A DNA stretch of 64,000 nucleotides from Pseudomonas sp. HS6 (GCF_023375815.1 NZ_CP067412.1:5890001-5954000), one strand, 5' to 3'. Numbered from the stretch's first letter, positions 27,949-36,569 are shown. Numbers and translations are program-made. The notes: generated from the sequence alone by a model not told the origin.

Positions 27949-28392
27949 ATGTCCCCGCGTCTGGATTACTACAGCGCTTCACCCAAAGCCATGAAAGCGA
28001 TGATTGCCCTGGAAGCGCTGACCAGCAGCCTGAGCATCGAGGCGCCGTTGCTGCACCTGATCAAGATCCGCGCCTCGCAACTCAACGGCTGCGCGTTCTG
28101 CACCGACATGCATTCGGTGGAAGCACGGCGGGCAGGGGAGACGGATCGACGGCTGTACGCCATCGCAGTCTGGCGCGACAGCGGCTTCTTCAACCTGCGC
28201 GAGCGGGCCGCACTGGCATGGGCCGAGACTGTCACGCTGCTGGCGGATAGCCGGGTGCCTGACGATGTTTACCAGCAGGCGCGGGAACAGTTCAACGAGA
28301 CTGAACTGGTGGACCTGACCATGGCCGTCAGCACCATCAACAGCTGGAATCGCCTGGCGGTGAGCTTCCGACAGGTCCCCGCAGACCATTGA
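27949..28392 (+). CDS. Carboxymuconolactone decarboxylase/AhpD-like protein
   Basis: 147 residues of the alkylhydroperoxidase-D-like fold. The signature is IKIRASQLNGCAFCTDMHS, with the CxxC pair and downstream His of peroxidase-type members, followed by ETDRRLYAIAVWRDS. These proteins reduce peroxides or act as small antioxidant partners. The Cys pair and His argue for a redox role rather than decarboxylation. The divergent MocR-type regulator is its probable controller. The ATG at 27949 lacks a strong SD (GAGACCCGCCC). Confidence 0.9.
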   Translation: MSPRLDYYSASPKAMKAMIALEALTSSLSIEAPLLHLIKIRASQLNGCAFCTDMHSVEARRAGETDRRLYAIAVWRDSGFFNLRERAALAWAETVTLLADSRVPDDVYQQAREQFNETELVDLTMAVSTINSWNRLAVSFRQVPADH

Positions 28393-28410
28393 TCAATGCC
28401 AAATACAAAA

Positions 28411-28518
28411 TACTGTGGGAGCTAGCTTGCTAGCGATGGCGGTTTGTCTGTGCAATCAATGTTGACTGACAGGACGCTATCGTCGGAACGCCGCACGGAG
28501 CAGGCTCGCTCCCACAGT
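28411..28518. repeat. Degenerate REPIN
   Basis: The left arm reads TACTGTGGGAGCTAGCTTGC (about 28411-28430), with TAG replacing TGG, followed by TAGCGATGGCGG. The right arm ends GAGCAGGCTCGCTCCCACAG near 28518 but belongs to a different REP subtype (CAGGCTCGCTCCCAC). A mixed pair like this suggests recombination between subtypes. Confidence 0.75.
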
Positions 28519-28525
28519 AGAACAG

Positions 28526-28840
28526 TTAGTTCGGTGGCCGCTGCGGTTTCACCGACGTGCCAAACGTATTGCCCATCCGCGTACTGGTGGCCGCCGGCGT
28601 CGCCAGCCCAACCTGATTCGGCGGACGCTTGTCGATCGGCACATTCATCGCTTCCTGATTCTTCTGCGCAGCCGCCGCGCCGTCGGGGTTGTTGCCCATC
28701 TGCTGGCTCAGGCAGTCGTAATTCGGCGCCTTGTAACCGCCCACGGTCACCTCGACGCAACCCACTGCCTGCTCGGCATGCACGCCGCCCGACAGGGTCA
28801 ACAACAGCCCGCTCAGCGCCAATGTCCACAGTGATTTCAT
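28526..28840 (-). CDS. Small exported protein of unknown function
   Basis: 104 residues with a clear signal peptide (MKSLWTLALSGLLLTLSGGVHA) and a short polar mature part with two Cys (VGCVEVTVGG and NYDCLSQQMG), probably forming a disulfide. The tail is rich in Pro, Asn and Thr and looks unstructured. No family recognised. The ATG at 28840 follows GGAGGCACGC, an excellent ribosome site, which supports it as a real gene. The segment between it and vreA (28841-29020) holds the vreA promoter region. Confidence 0.8.
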   Translation of the reverse strand: MKSLWTLALSGLLLTLSGGVHAEQAVGCVEVTVGGYKAPNYDCLSQQMGNNPDGAAAAQKNQEAMNVPIDKRPPNQVGLATPAATSTRMGNTFGTSVKPQRPPN

Positions 28841-28931
28841 GCGTGCCTCCTGGCTGGCCCGAAGGGGCCGCTCTGGCTCAAGAGTCTAGTGCAACGGCGG
28901 CGCCGATCCCGTGATGGTTTTTTTGCAGTGG

Positions 28932-28949
28932 CCGTCACACCAGATTCAT
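28932..28949 (+). promoter_or_regulatory. Possible Pho box upstream of vreA
   Basis: CCGTCAC-ACCA-GATTCAT has the layout of two 7-base PhoB half-sites four bases apart (consensus CTGTCAT). The first half matches 5 of 7 and the second only 4 of 7. The P. aeruginosa vreA operon is under PhoB control, which makes the spot plausible, but the match alone is weak. Confidence 0.3.
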
Positions 28950-29020
28950 AAACAGCCCTCAGGATGACGGTTTTCAGGAATACATCAGCCGTGCAGCGAG
29001 GCCGTGCCAGGGAGGATGTT

Positions 29021-29710
29021 GTGCGCTCAGCGCTCGTGCGCCAGCTCTGTCTGGGGCTGTTGCTTGGCTTGTTTCTGAGCCGCGCCAGCGCCGATCCGGT
29101 GCCGGCATCGATGCGCATGACGCTGCACATCCCGGCCCAGGAACTGGCCCGAGCCCTCGATCAGTTCAGCCGCGCCACCGGCATGGCGGTGCTGGTCGAC
29201 AGCCAACTGAGTCGCGGTCGGCGTTCCCTGGCGGTGGACGGTGAATTCACCGCCGCCGAAGCATTGCGCCGGATGCTCGGCGGCAGCGGCTTGATGGCCA
29301 AGTACAGCCGCGACGACGCGTTCACCTTGCAAGTGGCGCAAGTCGAGGAAGTGCCAATGCCGGCGGAGAAACCGACCCCCGCCAGCGCAGCCGTCAACCG
29401 CAGTTACGCCACGGCGGTGCAGGCCGCGATTGAACGCAACCTGTGCCGCTCGCCGCTGACCCGGCCCGGTAGTTTTCGCGCCGTGTTGCAGTTGTGGATC
29501 GGCCGCGACGGCGTGGTGCAGCACAACCGGTTGGTCACCTCGACCGGCGATGTTCGGCGCGATGCAGCGCTGGTAGACAGTTTTCACACGCTGAAAATCG
29601 ACCGGCCGACACCCGGCGCATTGCGCCAGCCAGTCACCTTGCTGTTGTTACCCGAATCTTCAGGAAAGCGCATGGAATGCACAGAATGGGAAGGAGTTTC
29701 CGGGGGATGA
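29021..29710 (+). CDS. vreA: VreA-like STN-domain signalling protein without receptor barrel
   Basis: 229 residues from the GTG at 29021, chosen because AGGGAGG lies five bases upstream; an ATG at 28964 is in frame but has no spaced SD. After a signal peptide (LCLGLLLGLFLSRASA) comes a secretin/TonB short N-terminal domain (about 30-110: MTLHIPAQELARALDQFSRA, then LSRGRRSLAVDGEFTAAEAL and the SGLMAKYSRDDAFTLQ end). The C-terminal half resembles a TonB C-terminal domain (about 120-220). No outer-membrane barrel is encoded, which is the hallmark of P. aeruginosa VreA. It should signal in the periplasm to VreR. The stop overlaps the vreI start (ATGA). Confidence 0.88.
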   Translation: MRSALVRQLCLGLLLGLFLSRASADPVPASMRMTLHIPAQELARALDQFSRATGMAVLVDSQLSRGRRSLAVDGEFTAAEALRRMLGGSGLMAKYSRDDAFTLQVAQVEEVPMPAEKPTPASAAVNRSYATAVQAAIERNLCRSPLTRPGSFRAVLQLWIGRDGVVQHNRLVTSTGDVRRDAALVDSFHTLKIDRPTPGALRQPVTLLLLPESSGKRMECTEWEGVSGG

Positions 29711-30258
29711 AAGACGCCGGACAAAGTTCGATGGTCCAGCTGTTCCTGACGTCCTACGAGGACTTTCGGGTGCGCCTGCGACGCCGTCTCGGCTCGGAGG
29801 ACCTGGCCAACGACGTGCTGCACGAAACCTATCTGCGGGTCGACCGCATGGAAGCGCCGCCGAACCTGCTGCGGCCCAACGCCTACCTCTATCGCATGGC
29901 CCTGAACATCGCCGCCGACCGCCGCCAGGCTGATGCGCGACTGCTCACCGGTAGCGAAGTCGAAGAACTGCTGCAAGTCAGCGACGAAGCGCTGGACCCG
30001 ATGCGCGTGGTTGGCGGCCAAAAGGAAATCCAGTCCCTGCTCAGCGCCCTCTACGAGCTGCCGGCCCGGCGCCGCCGGATCTTCATCGCCGCACGGCTGG
30101 AAGAAGCGCCGCACCTGGAAATCTCCCAGCGTTTCGGCATCTCCACACGCATGGTAGAGAAGGAAATCAAGGCTGCCCTCGGACACTGCGCGGCCAAACT
30201 GGAAAGAAAAGTGTTTCAGCGGTTCGGTCGCGGGGCCGGAAAACCGTCTAGTGAATGA
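29707..30258 (+). CDS. vreI: VreI-like ECF sigma factor (FecI type)
   Basis: 183 residues. Sigma region 2 is at about 15-75 (DLANDVLHETYLRVDRM and LYRMALNIAADRRQ) and region 4 at about 110-165 (LPARRRRIFIAARLEEAPHL, then ISQRFGISTRMVEKEIKAAL). The ATG at 29707 overlaps vreA by four bases and the end overlaps vreR by eight, so the three are translated together. In P. aeruginosa VreI drives hxc, the DING/LapA gene and pdtA; the same genes follow here, so they are its expected targets (established for the homologue, inferred for this strain). Confidence 0.92.
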   Translation: MKDAGQSSMVQLFLTSYEDFRVRLRRRLGSEDLANDVLHETYLRVDRMEAPPNLLRPNAYLYRMALNIAADRRQADARLLTGSEVEELLQVSDEALDPMRVVGGQKEIQSLLSALYELPARRRRIFIAARLEEAPHLEISQRFGISTRMVEKEIKAALGHCAAKLERKVFQRFGRGAGKPSSE

Positions 30259-31243
30259 AGCTCCGATTGAGTGTCCCGATCAACCCGTCGAGTACCTGTG
30301 CGTTTTGAACATCTTCCGTCTGACACCTGCCGAGCCCACGCCTGCCGAGCGTCTGCAAAGCGAAGCCCGCGACTGGCTGATCCTGCTGACCTCCGGCCGC
30401 GCCACGGTCGCCGACGCCCGAGCGCTGCGCCAGTGGTGCGCGCAAAGCCCCGAACACGCCCGCGCCTTCGAAGAGTGCAAGGCCCTGTGGCACCTGCTGC
30501 AACCGGCGGCGGAAGCGACGCAGGCGCCACGACGGTTTGGACGCCGGGCCTTTCTCGGCGGGGCGATTGCCGCGTCGGCGGCGTTTCTGCTGGTACGCGG
30601 CACGATACCGGGCGGGTTCTCCGGGCTTGGCGCCGATTACATCACCGAAGTCGGCCAGCAACGTCGCGTCGAACCGGCCGATGGCTTGAGCCTGGAACTG
30701 AATACCCAGACCCGCATCAACCAGCGTTCGGTGGATGAGGGCGTGCAAGGCTTTGAACTGGTCAGCGGCGAAGTCGAAGTGCAGACCGCACGCCTGCCGA
30801 TGGCGATGCAGGCCGGTGGCGGCTGGTTGCGGGCGAGCAAGGCGCGGTTCAACCTGCGCAACCTCGATCAACAGGTGTGCGTGACGTGCCTCGATGGCGC
30901 AGTAGAAGTGGAAGTCGAAGGCCGCAGCCTGCGCCTTGAGCCGGGCCAGCAATTGACCTACGACGCGCAACAGGTCGGCACCGTGCAAAGCGTCGACACG
31001 GCGGCGGTGATGAACTGGCGTCAGCAGGTGCTGGTATTCAACGGCGCGACGCTGAGTCAGATGATCGACGAGATCAACCGCTATCGCCCGGGGATGTTGC
31101 TGCTGCTGAATCGCGATCTCGGCCAGCGCCGCGTACAAGCACGGTTCTCCCTCGATCAACTGGCCGGCGTAGGTGCACTGATCCGTGATGCCTACGGCGT
31201 CAAATGCACCGAACTCCCAGGCGGCGTAGTCGTCCTCAGCTAA
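30251..31243 (+). CDS. vreR: VreR-like anti-sigma factor (FecR type)
   Basis: 330 residues from the GTG at 30251, overlapping vreI. The cytoplasmic N-terminal domain has the DUF4880 pattern (ARDWLILLTSGRATVADARA, then LRQWCAQSPEHARAFEECK). One membrane helix lies at about 102-118 (GGAIAASAAFLLVRG). The periplasmic FecR domain follows (LSLELNTQTRIN, FELVSGEVEV, LDGAVEVEVEGRSLRLEPGQ), and the C-terminal end is STN-like (LSQMIDEINRYRPGMLLLL). It should hold VreI at the membrane and release it on a signal from VreA. Confidence 0.92.
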   Translation: MNEAPIECPDQPVEYLCVLNIFRLTPAEPTPAERLQSEARDWLILLTSGRATVADARALRQWCAQSPEHARAFEECKALWHLLQPAAEATQAPRRFGRRAFLGGAIAASAAFLLVRGTIPGGFSGLGADYITEVGQQRRVEPADGLSLELNTQTRINQRSVDEGVQGFELVSGEVEVQTARLPMAMQAGGGWLRASKARFNLRNLDQQVCVTCLDGAVEVEVEGRSLRLEPGQQLTYDAQQVGTVQSVDTAAVMNWRQQVLVFNGATLSQMIDEINRYRPGMLLLLNRDLGQRRVQARFSLDQLAGVGALIRDAYGVKCTELPGGVVVLS

Positions 31244-31273
31244 CCCAACACAACCCCCACAAACACCCCAAAC

Positions 31274-31366
31274 CCTGTGGGAGCGGGCTTGCCAGCGATG
31301 GCGGTATGTCAGGCAATGAGATGTTGGATGTGCAGGCCCCATCGCGGGCAAGCCCGCTCCCACAGG
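31274..31366. repeat. REPIN, CGGGCTTGC subtype
   Basis: CCTGTGGGAGCGGGCTTGCC at 31274 faces GGCAAGCCCGCTCCCACAGG-like sequence ending at 31366, about 50 bases apart. It uses GAGCGGGCTTGC instead of the GAGCTGGCTTGC of the other intact copies. It fills the gap between the convergent vreR and hxcW genes. Confidence 0.9.
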
Positions 31367-31383
31367 ATTAGAGGTGACTGGAC

Positions 31384-31992
31384 TTACTGCAACGGCCCCA
31401 TCACCTGCCGATACTTCTCCGGCCCTTGCGGTGTCTGCTGAGTCAGCCGCACCTCCAACCCCAACGGATCCTCCCGCCGATTCCCGCTCAACTGCCGCCA
31501 CCCCTTGTCCGCCTCCCAGACCCGCACCTGCAAATCACTCACCTCACCCAACACCGCCACCCCCGCCGTCGGCGCAGGCAACGGATACCGACTCCGCGCC
31601 GGCGCCACCGCGCGATACAACGTGTCCCCCTTGAGCCACCAGCGCACCCGCTGCAAAGCCCCCGGCTGATCCGCCGCGCTACGAATAATGTCCAGCCGAA
31701 ACCCCTTGCTGTCACTGCTGCGCACCGTAACGGCAGGCGGGGCCGTCACCGGTTCGTCCTCGGTGCCGACCTTCTTCGGCTCCGTCAGCTCGATCCCGGC
31801 GCGCATCTCCACATCCCGCTGCATCTGATTCAACGCCCGCAACAGGCTGTCGCTCTGCTCACCGCTGGCCTGCAAATGGCTGTCGGCGCGCGTGACACTG
31901 TCCAGCCCCTTCCAGGCAATCAAGCTGACCACCGCCATCAACAGAATCGCGACCATCACCTCGATCAGCGTAAAACCTTGTTGTCTGTTCAT
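31384..31992 (-). CDS. hxcW: Type II secretion minor pseudopilin GspJ (HxcW)
   Basis: 202 residues. The prepilin peptidase site and pilin helix are MNRQQG/FTLIEVMVAILLMAV, with Glu5 present. The remainder matches GspJ: a long minor-pseudopilin head with LDSVTRADSHL and RVRWWLKGDTLYRAVAPA. GspJ joins the tip of the pseudopilus with GspI and GspK. It overlaps hxcU by four bases on the same strand. The upstream neighbour in the locus is the VreAIR module, the expected regulator. Confidence 0.92.
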   Translation of the reverse strand: MNRQQGFTLIEVMVAILLMAVVSLIAWKGLDSVTRADSHLQASGEQSDSLLRALNQMQRDVEMRAGIELTEPKKVGTEDEPVTAPPAVTVRSSDSKGFRLDIIRSAADQPGALQRVRWWLKGDTLYRAVAPARSRYPLPAPTAGVAVLGEVSDLQVRVWEADKGWRQLSGNRREDPLGLEVRLTQQTPQGPEKYRQVMGPLQ

Positions 31993-32441
31993 TGCACGCT
32001 AATCCGGCCCGAAGCATCGCGCAGCACGCTCAACCGATTGAGCCCGTCAGACAGAGTCAACTGCAGCGGCGGATTGATCCACTCCGCGTTCAGCACCACC
32101 TTCTGCTTCGGCTCGACCCGCACCTCCAGCTTCGGACTCTGCCAGGGACGCGGCCGCAACTGCGGGTCCCGATCGAAATGATCAAAACCCTTGCCACTGT
32201 CACTACGCCGACTGAACCGAAACCCCTTGCCATCGCTCAACCACGCAATCGGCCGGCCATCGGCGCGGGCCTCAGCCTGAGCAATCTGCAGCAACTGCGC
32301 CACGCGCTCGGCGTCCTTGCGCAACAACTGCAACGGATCGGGCTTGATACTCAAACTGATCACCGCACTGGCGATCCCGATGATCACCAGCACCACCATC
32401 AACTCGATCAGCGTAAAACCCTGCTGCCTGCACCGGTTCAT
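31989..32441 (-). CDS. hxcU: Type II secretion minor pseudopilin GspH (HxcU)
   Basis: 150 residues from the ATG at 32441. The N-terminus (CRQQG/FTLIELMVVLVIIG) has the peptidase site and Glu5. The head follows the GspH plan, with AERVAQLLQIAQAEARADG and PIAWLSDGKGFRF. GspH is a minor pseudopilin near the pseudopilus tip. It is divergent from hxcP, with 132 bases between them that must hold both promoters. An upstream in-frame extension to 32549 lacks family similarity and is not used. Confidence 0.92.
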   Translation of the reverse strand: MNRCRQQGFTLIELMVVLVIIGIASAVISLSIKPDPLQLLRKDAERVAQLLQIAQAEARADGRPIAWLSDGKGFRFSRRSDSGKGFDHFDRDPQLRPRPWQSPKLEVRVEPKQKVVLNAEWINPPLQLTLSDGLNRLSVLRDASGRISVQ

Positions 32442-32573
32442 CGAATGCGCACTCCCTTGCGTCCAGCCCGTCCCAAAAAACCATCCTGCACGGCCAACAT
32501 GTAAGGCGTGTGAAATAAAACCGTGAGAATTGCCGCGTAGTCTGGTCACCGGGACTAAAAGGAGATTCAGCCC

Positions 32574-33005
32574 ATGAGATTCACCGCACGCTTTTCACCC
32601 CCCCAAATCATCCAGGCCGCCGCACTGCTGGCCGCCCTGGTCGGCATCGCCACCTGGTCATCCCTGCTCCTGACCACCGCCGAATCCCACACCCCGGCCG
32701 CCACGCCACAACTGCTCGCTGCACGTAGCGACAACCCCGCGTTGCAGTGGTTTTCCAACCGCACGGCGCCGGTGGAGATCAAGGTCAGCGGCGTGATGGC
32801 GGGGAGTCGCGGGGCGGTGGCGATTTTGAGTTTGAACGATGGGCCGCCGAGGAGTTTTTTGCAGGGGGAGCGGGTGAGTCCTGGGGTGAGGTTGGTGGCG
32901 GTGGAGGGGGATGGGGTGGTGATTGAGCAGGGGGGGGAGAGGGTGCGGTTGGAGGTGGAGAAGTTGGGGGAGGGGGTGGAGATGCCTAGGTTGGTTAGGC
33001 CGTGA
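32574..33005 (+). CDS. hxcP: Type II secretion inner-membrane protein GspC (HxcP)
   Basis: 143 residues with one N-terminal helix (IIQAAALLAALVGIATWSSLLL, given in parts: IIQAAALLAALVGIATW) and the GspC homology region (APVEIKVSGVMAGSRGAVAI, then PRSFLQGERVSPGVRLVAVE and VVIEQGGERVRLEV). No PDZ or coiled-coil end is present, giving the short form found in Hxc-type systems. It connects the inner-membrane platform to the secretin. The ATG at 32574 follows AAAAGGAGATTCAGCCC. It should lie next to hxcV, but about 11.2 kb of accessory DNA separates them here. Confidence 0.88.
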   Translation: MRFTARFSPPQIIQAAALLAALVGIATWSSLLLTTAESHTPAATPQLLAARSDNPALQWFSNRTAPVEIKVSGVMAGSRGAVAILSLNDGPPRSFLQGERVSPGVRLVAVEGDGVVIEQGGERVRLEVEKLGEGVEMPRLVRP

Positions 33006-33473
33006 TTCTTTAGGAAAGGTCGCCTGAGGTTTCCGGTCGAGGGAGTGCCTTCTCGGATAGCAGTACAGGCGTCTTTGGACAGCAAGATAGGGCTCAAGAA
33101 AAGACGATTTATGGTTAATTTCAGCCCAAAGCACGTATGGATGTGTGGACCCAATACTTCACTTATCAAGGTGTGATAGCCTTTTACCATATGTGCGGCT
33201 AGTCTTCTGTTGATGTTTGACTGGTGAGGGATCGGTATGAAGGATTCTTGGGTTGTATTAGGTATGAGTATGGTCATCACGGCCAAACGCATGGAAAAGC
33301 TCTTGGAAAAAAATCAGCTAGTTTAGGCAGGAAGTGACCCCTTGTAGGTTTAAAATATCGATCTTGATAGCGCATTCGATTATATTATTTTAAATAAATG
33401 CATTGTATGGCTAGTGTTCTTAGGTCATAAATAAAAATAAAACAAAATACTGACGCAGAAGGCGGGCAGAATA
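33006..33473. other. Junction between hxcP and the accessory region
   Basis: 468 bases in which composition drops from GC-rich to clearly AT-rich towards the right, marking the left edge of foreign DNA. The last 120 bases contain long A/T tracts that probably include the promoter of the NTPase gene. No repeat or attachment-like sequence is obvious at the edge. One short frame with a good ribosome site is listed separately. Confidence 0.6.
33237..33326 (+). CDS. Possible 29-residue peptide
   Basis: MKDSWVVLGMSMVITAKRME followed by KLLEKNQLV. The ATG has a GAGGG site six bases upstream. The peptide has a hydrophobic stretch and a Lys/Glu-rich end, so it could be a small membrane-associated peptide or a remnant of a larger gene. 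No homologue is known to me; short length makes chance quite possible. Confidence 0.25.
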   Translation: MKDSWVVLGMSMVITAKRMEKLLEKNQLV

Positions 33474-35936
33474 ATGGACTACGAAACTTGTTATCAAGCA
33501 GCACTTGATTTGCTCGAGCTGTCTCAAAAGGAGTCTTGTGATCGCAATGAAGCGCAAACTCGATTCGACCTGGTTGACCATTTTCTAGAGCGCTGCATGG
33601 GGTGGGATCATCTAGAGATAAAAGTTGAGCAGCCAAATGGTCCGGACTATACGGATTATGAGCTGGGCACACCACGCAAGATGATTTATGAAGCAAAGAG
33701 ACAGTCAAAGCATTTTGAAATACCTGCTGGTAACCACAAGCATATACATAGTTTAAAGCAAATAAAAAAGCTTTCAAAAACCAATGAGGAGGCACTAAAG
33801 CAAGTTCAGGAATACTGCGCAAATAGAGGTGTAACATACGCAGCTATTACAAATGGTGAGCAAGTGATCGCGTTTGTTGGTAGTCGCCAGGATGGTATAG
33901 AACCTTTGGATGGCAAGTGTTTTGTCATATCCAGTTTCAATCAGCTGATTAAAGATTTTCCTCTTGTACATAGCTTGTTAAGCAAGGTTGCAATTGAAGA
34001 AAATAGATTGATGGCGTATCTGAATTCGGGTGGAAGCATAAGCACTCCGACAAAACTAAGCTCCTCACTTCCCACTTATCCAGACCTGAAAGAGAGGAGT
34101 GACTTTCAGGCTAGTTTGAAAATAATTTCAGATATAGTACTTGAGGATGTGCTTGGAGATAAGTCTATAGAAAAAACCTTTTACGAGCAGTGCTATTGCG
34201 AGGCCGGTGCCTTGTCACAATACTCGCTTCTAAGCAAGAAAATACTTAGCTATCGATATGCTGCATTGTTTTCTCCAGGAGATTCAAATCCTACATTGCA
34301 ACCTGTAAAAGGTGATAGGAAAAAAGTTTCAAAGCTGTCAGATGAAGTGGTTGCTTTAACTACAAGTAAAAGACCCATAGTACTCATTGGTGATGTTGGA
34401 GTTGGTAAGACGTCATTCATTAAAAACTTGATAAATGTTTCAGCGAAAGAAGAGTTCGAGAACGCTTTGTTTATCTATATCGATTTAGGTAGGCAGGCTA
34501 ACTTCTACGACAATATTAGAGATTTCGTTATAGATGAAACGGAAGCTCAGTTGCATGACAAACATGAAGTTGATCTTTATGAGTCCGGTTTTATATTTGG
34601 AGTCTACCATTCGGAAGTCGCTCGATTTAGACGGGGGTTGGATGGCGACTTGGAGGAAACTGATCCTCCTGCTTATAAGAAAGCGTTGAAAGAACATCTG
34701 AGAGAGAAGACAAAGAATAAGCCTGAACATTTAAGGCGGTCGATTGATCATATATCCAAAGCAAGGCACAAGCAGGTTGTTATAGCGATAGATAATGCGG
34801 ATCAGCGTAGTCTTTCCGTACAGCAAGAAGCGTTTGTAATCTCAGAAGAAATAGCATCTGGATGGGGCGCGGTCGTATTTATTACAGTTAGACCACATAC
34901 GTTTTATCAATCTAAAAGGTCCGGGGCGTTGGCGGCCTACCCAACCAAAGCTTTTACTATATCCCCCCCTAGAATTGATTTGGTTCTGGAGAAGCGGCTT
35001 GGGTTCGCTTTGAGTATGGCAAGTGGTAAAACCCCAATTGAACAGCTTCGTAGCTCCAGACTGGGTATGAGCTCTCTAGCACATTTTCTTGAGGCGATCC
35101 TCTTTACATTAAATCAGACTGATGAACTTATAACTCTCATTGATAATATTTCAAACGGAAACGTCAGGACCGCTGTTGAGCTAGTTGTGAATTATATCGG
35201 TAGCGCCAATGCCGACTCGGAAAGAATAATTAAAGAAATGATTTTGGGTGAGAAGTACAAAATCCCGGTTCATGATTTTGCTAAAACCATTATTTATGGG
35301 GAGTATGTCACCTATTATCCAGAGCGCTCGATGGCATTTAATTTGTTTGATGTGAGCGCAGCAGACTCTCGTGAGCATTTTTTGGCGTCAATAATTATTT
35401 CGCTATTAGATAATGCTGATACATTGAAAAATGCCGAGGGCTTTGTTAGAGCGGATGCTTTGTTTGATAAGATTCAAGGTCTTGGTTTTTCCAAGTCGCA
35501 AATAGAAATAAAGCTCAGAAAGTTGACCAATAAAAAACTTATTAAGGCCTCTGAAAGGATAACGTTTGAGGAAGATATAACAGGGCTTATCGGACAAATG
35601 CCAGACTCTTTCCGGGTTACGGCAACGGGGGTTTACCATATTCAGTACTGGTCAGCAGATTTTGCGTATCTGGATGCGATGTTATTCGATACTCCTATAT
35701 TTGATCGAGAAGTCAGGCAGGAGATAGCGGCGGCGATTCGCAATACTGATCTTTCTGTGCGATTTAATAGGGCTGGTAAGTTTCGTGACTATTTAACGGC
35801 AATATGGCGGAGTTCAAATATTAAGTCCGAATATTATAGCTGGGAAGAAAGTGTAAGTATATGTAGCGGTTCTTTTGAAAAGGTTCAGTACTTTTTTGAT
35901 AAAAAAGAAACTGCTCGAAAAGGGTTTGGAAAATAA
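33474..35936 (+). CDS. PD-(D/E)xK nuclease-like / P-loop NTPase fusion (candidate defence protein)
   Basis: 820 residues, in DNA far richer in A+T than its neighbours. The N-terminus (about 25-170) looks like the nuclease domain of type I restriction R subunits: an acidic pair at D58/D61 in PDYTDYEL, E73 and K75 in IYEAKRQ, then Gln-Tyr and TNGEQVIAF near 132. A P-loop NTPase follows, with Walker A GDVGVGKTS at 306-314 and Walker B VVIAIDNAD near 439, then a helical region and a winged-helix-like part (about 655-720, GFSKSQIEIKLRKLTNKKLI). Nuclease plus signalling-type NTPase in one chain is a common plan for phage-defence effectors, but I cannot assign it to a named system. It is a single gene with its own terminator; no methylase or helicase is nearby. 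The domain reading is inference from motifs. Confidence 0.8.
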   Translation: MDYETCYQAALDLLELSQKESCDRNEAQTRFDLVDHFLERCMGWDHLEIKVEQPNGPDYTDYELGTPRKMIYEAKRQSKHFEIPAGNHKHIHSLKQIKKLSKTNEEALKQVQEYCANRGVTYAAITNGEQVIAFVGSRQDGIEPLDGKCFVISSFNQLIKDFPLVHSLLSKVAIEENRLMAYLNSGGSISTPTKLSSSLPTYPDLKERSDFQASLKIISDIVLEDVLGDKSIEKTFYEQCYCEAGALSQYSLLSKKILSYRYAALFSPGDSNPTLQPVKGDRKKVSKLSDEVVALTTSKRPIVLIGDVGVGKTSFIKNLINVSAKEEFENALFIYIDLGRQANFYDNIRDFVIDETEAQLHDKHEVDLYESGFIFGVYHSEVARFRRGLDGDLEETDPPAYKKALKEHLREKTKNKPEHLRRSIDHISKARHKQVVIAIDNADQRSLSVQQEAFVISEEIASGWGAVVFITVRPHTFYQSKRSGALAAYPTKAFTISPPRIDLVLEKRLGFALSMASGKTPIEQLRSSRLGMSSLAHFLEAILFTLNQTDELITLIDNISNGNVRTAVELVVNYIGSANADSERIIKEMILGEKYKIPVHDFAKTIIYGEYVTYYPERSMAFNLFDVSAADSREHFLASIIISLLDNADTLKNAEGFVRADALFDKIQGLGFSKSQIEIKLRKLTNKKLIKASERITFEEDITGLIGQMPDSFRVTATGVYHIQYWSADFAYLDAMLFDTPIFDREVRQEIAAAIRNTDLSVRFNRAGKFRDYLTAIWRSSNIKSEYYSWEESVSICSGSFEKVQYFFDKKETARKGFGK

Positions 35937-35958
35937 TCCTGCTCTTAAAGAGCATGGT

Positions 35959-35990
35959 GCGATTTATTTCATGTAATAAATCGCCCTTTT
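35959..35990. terminator. Terminator between the convergent NTPase and lipoprotein genes
   Basis: A 10-base stem (GCGATTTATT with AATAAATCGC), a TCATGT loop and CCTTTT after it, 20 bases past the NTPase stop. On the other strand the A-rich left side is weaker, so it mainly serves the plus-strand gene. Confidence 0.8.
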
Positions 35991-35996
35991 ATGCAG

Positions 35997-36569
35997 CTAT
36001 TTTTTTAATAGTCTTATTCCCGAATGATGGATGTCTTTCACGCGAATGAACCCAAACTCACTAGCGGGAACCCCATCTAGAACTACTGAGACTTTTGTCC
36101 ACGCGCCAGGCAATAGCGCTTCATTGAAGGTGATTTCTTTGGATTTAGCCTGTTCGTTCATTGGAGATCCTTTTTCATTGACCTTTCCCCAGTCGATGGT
36201 CGCTTTTAAGCCGGAAATAGTGGCTGAAAGCGTATTTCCAAATTCAAGGGTCACTTTTGTTCCGTTTGCGTAAGGTTTGATATCAATCAGGCTTGCGGTA
36301 AGAACACCTAGGTCGAAGCGAACAGTTCTATAACCGTCAGAACCCGGTGTGAGATATGCCACCCGATCAAAGGTGCTGACTAGCTTATCCCATTCATATG
36401 AGTCTCTGTCATTGTTAATAGCCTTGGTTAGAGTCTCTAGGCTTTTTTCTAATTCTAGGATTTTCTCTTGTGACTGTTTTATTTCTTGTTTTGCTGTCTC
36501 GAGTTTCTGGTCATCTTTGCAGCCACTTATAAGAAAAATTAGCGTGAGAAGGGCTATAATTGTTTTCAT
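35997..36569 (-). CDS. Lipoprotein with coiled coil, DUF3251/YajI-like
   Basis: 190 residues. The lipobox LIFLISGC (Cys about 17) shows export and lipid anchoring. A coiled-coil region spans about 22-55 (KLETAKQEIKQSQEKILELE). The C-terminal domain has the strand pattern of DUF3251 (FDLGVLTASLIDIKPYANGT, then KVTLEFGNTLSATISGLK). E. coli YajI is the best-known relative and has no assigned function. The ATG at 36569 follows AAGGGATAATAAA. Like the neighbouring NTPase gene it is AT-rich, consistent with the same foreign origin. Confidence 0.82.
   Translation of the reverse strand: MKTIIALLTLIFLISGCKDDQKLETAKQEIKQSQEKILELEKSLETLTKAINNDRDSYEWDKLVSTFDRVAYLTPGSDGYRTVRFDLGVLTASLIDIKPYANGTKVTLEFGNTLSATISGLKATIDWGKVNEKGSPMNEQAKSKEITFNEALLPGAWTKVSVVLDGVPASEFGFIRVKDIHHSGIRLLKK

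Noticed and set aside
33474..35936. Type I restriction R subunit
   Set aside because: The nuclease part fits, but there is no helicase motor. The NTPase has a single P-loop domain, and no hsdM or hsdS is nearby.
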